Origin: Desulfurispira natronophila
GTDB lineage: Bacteria > Chrysiogenota > Chrysiogenetes > Chrysiogenales > Chrysiogenaceae
DNA: 64,000 bases
Direction of reading: 5' to 3'
Assembly (NCBI RefSeq): GCF_014203025.1
Contig: NZ_JACHID010000001.1
Coordinates: forward strand, 186,001-250,000
Each line of letters begins with the position of its first letter. Positions within the stretch are counted from its first letter, which is position 1. The position numbers and the translations under genes were made by a program. Shown here piece after piece: positions 62,210-64,000 of this stretch. The notes under the pieces were generated by a model that worked only from the letters and a program-made list of their open reading frames with translations, had not been told where the DNA came from and did not search any database.

Positions 62210-63235
62210 TTATTTACTGATGAGCAATTCAGCTATTTGTACCGCGTTCAGCGCAGCACCTTTGCGAAGTTGATCGCCTACCACCCAAAATGTCAAACCG
62301 TTTTCACTAGCCAGGTCTTTGCGGATGCGTCCTACTTCACAGTCATCTTTGCCGGCGACATCCAAAGGCATAGGGTAGATATTATTGGGCAGGTCATCAA
62401 CCACGCGGATTCCCGGAGCCTTATCCAGTGCCTCTCTTGCTTGTTCTACGGTGATGGGATTTTCCGATTCAATAGTAATGGCTTCAGAGTGAGCTGATAT
62501 TACCGGCACACGGACACAGGTAGAGCTGACTTTTATGCTGGGATCTCCCATGATTTTGCAAGTTTCATAAAACATCTTCATCTCTTCACGGGTATACCCA
62601 TTATCCTGAGGAGTGTCGATGTGAGGTATAACGTTATGCAACAGTTGATGAGAAAACGCCTCTATGGTTAGGGGTTCGTCATTCACCAGTTGACGGGTTT
62701 GGGTTTGCAATTCGTACATTCCCTTGGCACCTGCCCCTGATGCAGACTGGTAAGAGGATACCCAAACTTTTTTTATGGGACTGATTTCATGAAGTGGTTT
62801 TAGGGCCACAACCATAATAATAGTTGTGCAGTTAGGGTTGGCAATTATTCCTTTGTGCCGGAATGCGGCTGCTGGATTAACTTCCGGTACCACCAACGGG
62901 ACATCATCATCCATGCGAAAAGCAGAGCTGTTATCAATAACAACTGCACCGGCTTTGGCTGCAATGGGAGCAAACTCTTTACTGGTACTTCCTCCTGCTG
63001 AGAAGAGGGCGATATCAACATCATTAAAGGAGTCTTTGCTCAGTGCCTCTACTGTGTACTCTTTGCCGTCATATGATATTTTTTTTCCTGCTGAACGTGG
63101 TGAAGCCAATAGTTTCAGCTGGTTAATGGGAAATTTACGCTCAGCAAGAATTTCCAGAAAAATTTCGCCGACTGCACCGGTAACACCGGCGATGGCGACG
63201 TTATAAGAGCTTTTTTTTTCGAGTTGATGGCTCAT
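62210..63235 (-). CDS. asd: Aspartate-semialdehyde dehydrogenase
   Basis: Makes aspartate semialdehyde for Lys, Thr and Met synthesis, feeding the hom and lysC products. The 341 residues include the NADP motif GVTGAVGEIFLEIL, the phosphate loop SPRSAGKK, FSAGGSTS, the catalytic Cys in IIANPNCTTI, YQSASGAG and the His-containing CVRVPVISAHSEA. This is the class common in Gram-positive and many Gram-negative bacteria. A GGAG ribosome binding site is present. Divergent from prs. Confidence 0.97.
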   Translation of the reverse strand: MSHQLEKKSSYNVAIAGVTGAVGEIFLEILAERKFPINQLKLLASPRSAGKKISYDGKEYTVEALSKDSFNDVDIALFSAGGSTSKEFAPIAAKAGAVVIDNSSAFRMDDDVPLVVPEVNPAAAFRHKGIIANPNCTTIIMVVALKPLHEISPIKKVWVSSYQSASGAGAKGMYELQTQTRQLVNDEPLTIEAFSHQLLHNVIPHIDTPQDNGYTREEMKMFYETCKIMGDPSIKVSSTCVRVPVISAHSEAITIESENPITVEQAREALDKAPGIRVVDDLPNNIYPMPLDVAGKDDCEVGRIRKDLASENGLTFWVVGDQLRKGAALNAVQIAELLISK

Positions 63236-63402
63236 GATTCCTCCATGGGTTTGTGCATTAAATAAGAATGTAGTAGAAATATACCATATTCAGCCATACA
63301 GGCAAAGTCGACTCGCAGGGACCATTTTCTTCCACTTGATTCTGCCACCTGAATGCCTTACAACCCCTTGAACTTTCAAAATACTATCCATGGAGAAACC
63401 AA

Positions 63403-64000
63403 ATGCAAGACGATCTCGTAATATTTTCTGGGAATTCCTGTCGTGACTTGGCCCAGTCTATAGCCAATGAGTTGGGCCTCCCGCTTGGTGATGCTTTTGT
63501 AGGTCAGTTCAGTGATGGTGAAATCCGGGTCAAAATTAATGAGAATGTGCGTGGTCGTGATGTTTACATAGTGCAATCTACCAATGCGCCGGTAAACGAT
63601 AACCTGATGGAACTTTTTGTGATGTGTGATGCACTGAAGCGTGCCTCGGTGCGAAGCATAACCGCCGTTGTTCCCTATTTTGGTTACGCTCGTCAGGATC
63701 GTAAGGCTGAGCCCCGTGTACCCATCACTGCCAAGATGGTTGCGGACTTGATGCAAACTGTTGGCGTCAACCGATTACTCACTATGGACCTGCACGCTGG
63801 CCAAATACAGGGTTACTTTGATATTCCTGTTGATAACCTTTATGCCATGCCAATACTGGTAGACAACTTCCGGAAAAAACAGGTTGATGAGTTGATTATT
63901 GTCAGCCCCGATGCCGGCGGCATGGAGCGGGCTCGCGGCTTTGCTAAAATGCTTAATGCCGGTTTGGCAATGATTGATAAACGCCGAACAGGGCCAAACG
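63403..64000 (+). CDS. prs: Ribose-phosphate pyrophosphokinase (PRPP synthetase), 3' end outside window
   Basis: Makes PRPP from ribose-5-phosphate and ATP, feeding histidine, purine and pyrimidine synthesis. The frame is open from ATG 63403 (TGGAGAAACCAA before it) to the window end, giving about 199 residues. [29 protein letters not shown], the [12 protein letters not shown] loop and the [16 protein letters not shown] loop are visible. The C-terminal third, including the remainder of the flexible loop, lies beyond the window. Confidence 0.97.
   Translation, partial: MQDDLVIFSGNSCRDLAQSIANELGLPLGDAFVGQFSDGEIRVKINENVRGRDVYIVQSTNAPVNDNLMELFVMCDALKRASVRSITAVVPYFGYARQDRKAEPRVPITAKMVADLMQTVGVNRLLTMDLHAGQIQGYFDIPVDNLYAMPILVDNFRKKQVDELIIVSPDAGGMERARGFAKMLNAGLAMIDKRRTGPN

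Noticed and set aside
1-64000. Mobile elements, CRISPR arrays, prophage or rRNA operon
   Set aside because: No transposase, integrase, regularly spaced repeats, phage structural genes or rRNA sequence were recognised in the window.

Overview
The window comes from the chromosome of a flagellated Gram-negative bacterium. It encodes the flagellar outer-membrane and peptidoglycan rings (FlgH, FlgI), lipoproteins, an outer-membrane barrel protein, type II secretion pseudopilins and RodA. Base composition is moderate and codon use is mixed. Family content (TAXI-type TRAP transport, an ApgM-type protein in the threonine operon, HDOD and CheD-like proteins, a UbiD-like protein) would fit an anaerobic or respiratory lineage near Deferribacteres, Chrysiogenetes or deltaproteobacteria. 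That placement is a weak inference. I see no insertion sequence, prophage, CRISPR array or rRNA operon.

Layout. 1-7.3 kb: end of a sensor kinase, tRNA-Leu(UAG), ftsY-queD, hemL, a secreted subtilase with an outer-membrane protein, and a TesA-like esterase. 7.3-14.6 kb: a YbbA/YbbP ABC system divergent from the esterase, then uppS-rpe-lipoprotein-flgH-flgI. 14.7-17 kb: zinc permease and Zur-like regulator, rpsT, and an RRM protein with a clear terminator. 17-20.3 kb: an unusual operon of a cytosolic substrate-binding-like protein, a HypB-like GTPase and an ABC ATPase with no permease. 20.4-26.3 kb: metY, and on the other strand a gspGHIJK run and a CheD-like/HDOD pair. 26.5-31.1 kb: a UbiD-like protein that has lost key residues, hisB-hisH-hisA-surE, and a small membrane protein (55 residues, TTG start). 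32-44 kb: hom-thrC-apgM-lysC, ferritin, gph, priA, nitroreductase, prfA-prmC and a methyltransferase. 44-49.2 kb (minus strand): glgA coupled to a LytS-type kinase, and gltX. 49.6-58.4 kb: a visibly more GC-rich block with a hybrid kinase carrying a solute-binding sensor, a TAXI-TRAP transporter, agmatine deiminase and N-carbamoylputrescine amidase. 58.6-64 kb: rodA, then on the minus strand asd, a pteridine-reductase-like SDR, an unknown protein and a TenI-like protein, and finally the start of prs.

How the genes work together. Aspartate-family synthesis is split between hom-thrC-apgM-lysC and asd, and the ApgM-type protein is the likely homoserine kinase because no thrB is present in the cluster. 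The TAXI-TRAP/agu block reads as uptake of agmatine or a related compound and its conversion to putrescine, with the adjoining kinase as a possible sensor of the same ligand. The best candidate for an undescribed system is the operon at 17384-20318. Two of its three proteins share an N-terminal DUF1858-like domain, none has a signal peptide or membrane segment, and the GTPase carries two CxxC pairs. This suggests a soluble, nucleotide-driven metal or cofactor handling machine rather than a transporter.
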